DNA from: Thiobacillus sp.
Lineage (GTDB): Bacteria; Pseudomonadota; Gammaproteobacteria; Burkholderiales; Thiobacillaceae
Direction: 5' to 3'
Length of the DNA: 7,610 bases
Assembly (NCBI GenBank): GCA_020217265.1
Contig: JAIWOS010000203.1
Location: 1 to 7,610 of the forward strand
The notes under the pieces were generated by a model, which saw only the letters and a list, made by a program, of their open reading frames with translations, had not been told where the DNA came from and searched no databases. The first letter of the stretch is position 1. Each line of letters begins with the position of its first letter. Positions 6,484 to 7,610 of the stretch are shown here, one piece after another. The translations under genes and the position numbers were made by a program.

Positions 6484-6954
6484 TTACTTCAGATTGGCCA
6501 GCTCGCGCTGGATCGAGACAATGTTCTGCTCGTGCTGCTGCACGGTATCGCGCAATTTCTTCAAGCGATTGAGGTAGCTCGCATCGGTCGCCCGCTCGCC
6601 GGGTTGCAGCTTCTCACCCAGCGTCAGTTGGCGGCGCGCCTCTTCGGCATTGCGGCGTTCGCCGGCGATTTCATCCTGCAACACCTGGCGCCGGATGTCG
6701 TCGCGCCGCTTCTGGGTAGCGGAGTCGATGCGGGGAAAATCCGCCGGGCTCGGCGCGTACGACGCCCGCCGGGAAGGTCTGGTTCCCGCCGAGAGCGGCG
6801 CGGGCGCGCCCGGAATGTCGATGCGTTTTGCGCCCCTTTTGTAGACATCGGTAAACGTCACCTGACCGTTTTCGTCGACGTACTTGTAGATCTCCGCCTG
6901 CGCGGGCGCAGCTAGAAAGAGGCACAACAGGAAGGTCGGACGGGCGAAGGACAT
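6484..6954 (-). CDS. Secreted DUF4124-domain protein with C-terminal coiled coil
   Basis: This 156-residue protein has a Sec signal peptide (1-20: short basic start, hydrophobic LLCLFLAAP core, AQA cleavage site). The mature protein begins EIYKYVDENGQVTFTD (21-36), the hallmark of DUF4124, a small beta domain common at the N-terminus of periplasmic proteins of beta- and gammaproteobacteria. A Pro/Ser/Arg-rich linker (about 49-78) leads to a charged helical region (about 80-156), rich in Glu, Arg and Gln, that is probably a coiled coil. Function is unknown. The frame is open further upstream, but the ATG at 6954 is the one that places the signal peptide at the N-terminus; its ribosome binding site is poor. 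It sits between glnA and ntrB on the same strand, downstream of the glnA terminator. No direct nitrogen-related role can be read from it. Confidence 0.85.
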   Translation of the reverse strand: MSFARPTFLLCLFLAAPAQAEIYKYVDENGQVTFTDVYKRGAKRIDIPGAPAPLSAGTRPSRRASYAPSPADFPRIDSATQKRRDDIRRQVLQDEIAGERRNAEEARRQLTLGEKLQPGERATDASYLNRLKKLRDTVQQHEQNIVSIQRELANLK

Positions 6955-6962
6955 GGGATGCG

Positions 6963-6992
6963 AGTGTAGCGTACCCGCTTCTTTACGGCCAA
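6963..6992 (-). promoter_or_regulatory. Possible weak sigma-70 promoter of the DUF4124 gene
   Basis: On the minus strand TTGGCC (6992-6987) and TACACT (6968-6963) are 18 bases apart, a moderate match to -35/-10. It lies in the short stretch between the glnA terminator and the DUF4124 start, where a new promoter is expected, but the resulting leader would be only a few bases long. Confidence 0.3.
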
Positions 6993-7039
6993 GACTCGGG
7001 CCGACTTGATGGCCGCAGCGTTCAGACGCTGCACAAATG

Positions 7040-7067
7040 AAAAAGGCGGCCCGGGGGCCGCCTTTTT
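7040..7067. terminator. Intrinsic terminator after glnA
   Basis: GGCGGCC (7045-7051) pairs with GGCCGCC (7056-7062) around a four-base loop, flanked by five A (7040-7044) and five T (7063-7067). On the minus strand it begins about 16 bases after the glnA TAA and has a T-tract, so it ends or attenuates the glnA transcript before the DUF4124-ntrB-ntrC genes. The symmetry would let it work in both directions. Confidence 0.88.
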
Positions 7068-7082
7068 CTGCGAGACCAGCAA

Positions 7083-7610
7083 TTACAGCGAGTAGTACAT
7101 CGCGAACTCGACCGGGTGGGTCGTCATGCGGAACTTGGTCACTTCCTGCATCTTGAGTTCGATGTAGGCGTCGATCATGTCGTTGGTGAACACACCGCCG
7201 CGGGTGAGGAACTCGCGGTCCTTGTCGAGCTCTTCCAGCGCCATTTCCAGGCTGTGGCAGACCTTGGGGATCTTCGCGTCTTCTTCCGGCGGCAGGTCGT
7301 ACAGATCCTTGTCGGCGGGGTCGCCGGGATGGATCTTGTTCTGGATGCCATCCAGGCCCGCCATCATCAGCGCGGCAAAGCACAGGTAGGGGTTGGCGGT
7401 GGGATCCGGGAAACGGGTCTCGATGCGGCGCGCCTTGGTCGACGCGGCAATCGGAATGCGGATCGACGCCGAACGGTTGCGCGCCGAGTAGGCGAGCATG
7501 ACCGGCGCTTCGAAGCCGGGCACCAGACGCTTGTACGAGTTGGTCGACGGGTTGGTGATCGCGTTCAGCGCCTTGGCGTGCTTGATGATGCCGCCGATGT
7601 AGTACAGGCA
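7083..7610 (-). CDS. glnA: Glutamine synthetase type I, C-terminal part
   Basis: Glutamine synthetase makes glutamine from glutamate, ammonia and ATP. The frame is open from the right edge ([12 protein letters not shown]) for 175 codons to the TAA at 7085-7083; the start and N-terminal part lie outside the window. Family blocks include [18 protein letters not shown], the active-site segment [15 protein letters not shown], and a C-terminal [11 protein letters not shown]. The adenylylation tyrosine of GSI-beta enzymes is present in DLYDLPPEE (Tyr codon 7301-7299), so activity is probably switched off by GlnE adenylyltransferase in nitrogen excess. The nearby ntrB-ntrC pair fits NtrC control of glnA transcription, although its promoter is not in view. 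Confidence 0.97.
   Translation of the reverse strand, partial: CLYYIGGIIKHAKALNAITNPSTNSYKRLVPGFEAPVMLAYSARNRSASIRIPIAASTKARRIETRFPDPTANPYLCFAALMMAGLDGIQNKIHPGDPADKDLYDLPPEEDAKIPKVCHSLEMALEELDKDREFLTRGGVFTNDMIDAYIELKMQEVTKFRMTTHPVEFAMYYSL

Noticed and set aside
6974..6992. A further GG-N10-GC match on the - strand before the DUF4124 gene
   Set aside because: The -12 part reads AAGCG instead of TTGCW, and such spacing is frequent by chance in GC-rich DNA.
6955..7383. Upstream extension of the DUF4124 frame to 299 codons
   Set aside because: The extension runs antisense-frame through glnA and its terminator. The ATG at 6954 gives a proper signal peptide.

Overview
The window is GC-rich, densely coded DNA from a proteobacterium, most likely a betaproteobacterium. 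The clues are the prmC/grxD neighbourhood, the glnA - DUF4124 - ntrB - ntrC order and the protein sequences themselves. This is inference from remembered gene orders and motifs; no search was run. A Nitrosomonadales or Thiobacillus-like source would fit but is not proven.

Left part (1-3798, all + strand). The window opens in the 3' part of prmC (release-factor glutamine methyltransferase) and this half closes with grxD (monothiol CGFS glutaredoxin). In many betaproteobacteria prmC and grxD lie next to or near each other. Here a four-gene cassette sits between them (569-3417): an exported 189-residue protein with a twin-arginine-like signal and a GCTPGYW motif, an 87-residue PqqD-like protein, an HprK-related kinase with intact P-loop, and a family-5-type nucleotidyltransferase. 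The genes are separated by 4 nt, then overlap by 4 nt (ATGA) twice, so they form one operon. The last three match the little-understood 'HPr-rel-A' set (PqqD-like, HprK-related kinase A, nucleotidyltransferase). A good sigma-54 promoter (512-527) lies upstream, with a predicted start at A538 and a 31-nt leader. The cassette is the most interesting thing here: it looks like a sigma-54-controlled protein or peptide modification system, with the first gene as candidate substrate or co-acting exported protein. grxD has its own strong sigma-70 promoter, whose -35 box overlaps the stop codon of the cassette's last gene.

Right part (3917-7610, all - strand). Reading right to left: the C-terminal 175 residues of glutamine synthetase (glnA) with its adenylylation tyrosine, a terminator, a small secreted DUF4124 protein, then ntrB (PAS plus histidine kinase) and ntrC (sigma-54 activator). 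This is the nitrogen-status control locus. NtrB phosphorylates NtrC, and NtrC activates sigma-54 promoters such as that of glnA.

grxD and ntrC converge on a bidirectional terminator (3815-3841). No RNA genes, insertion sequences, CRISPR arrays or attachment sites were seen. The longest non-coding gaps (432-568, 3799-3916, 6955-7082) are each under 150 bases and are described in the entries.
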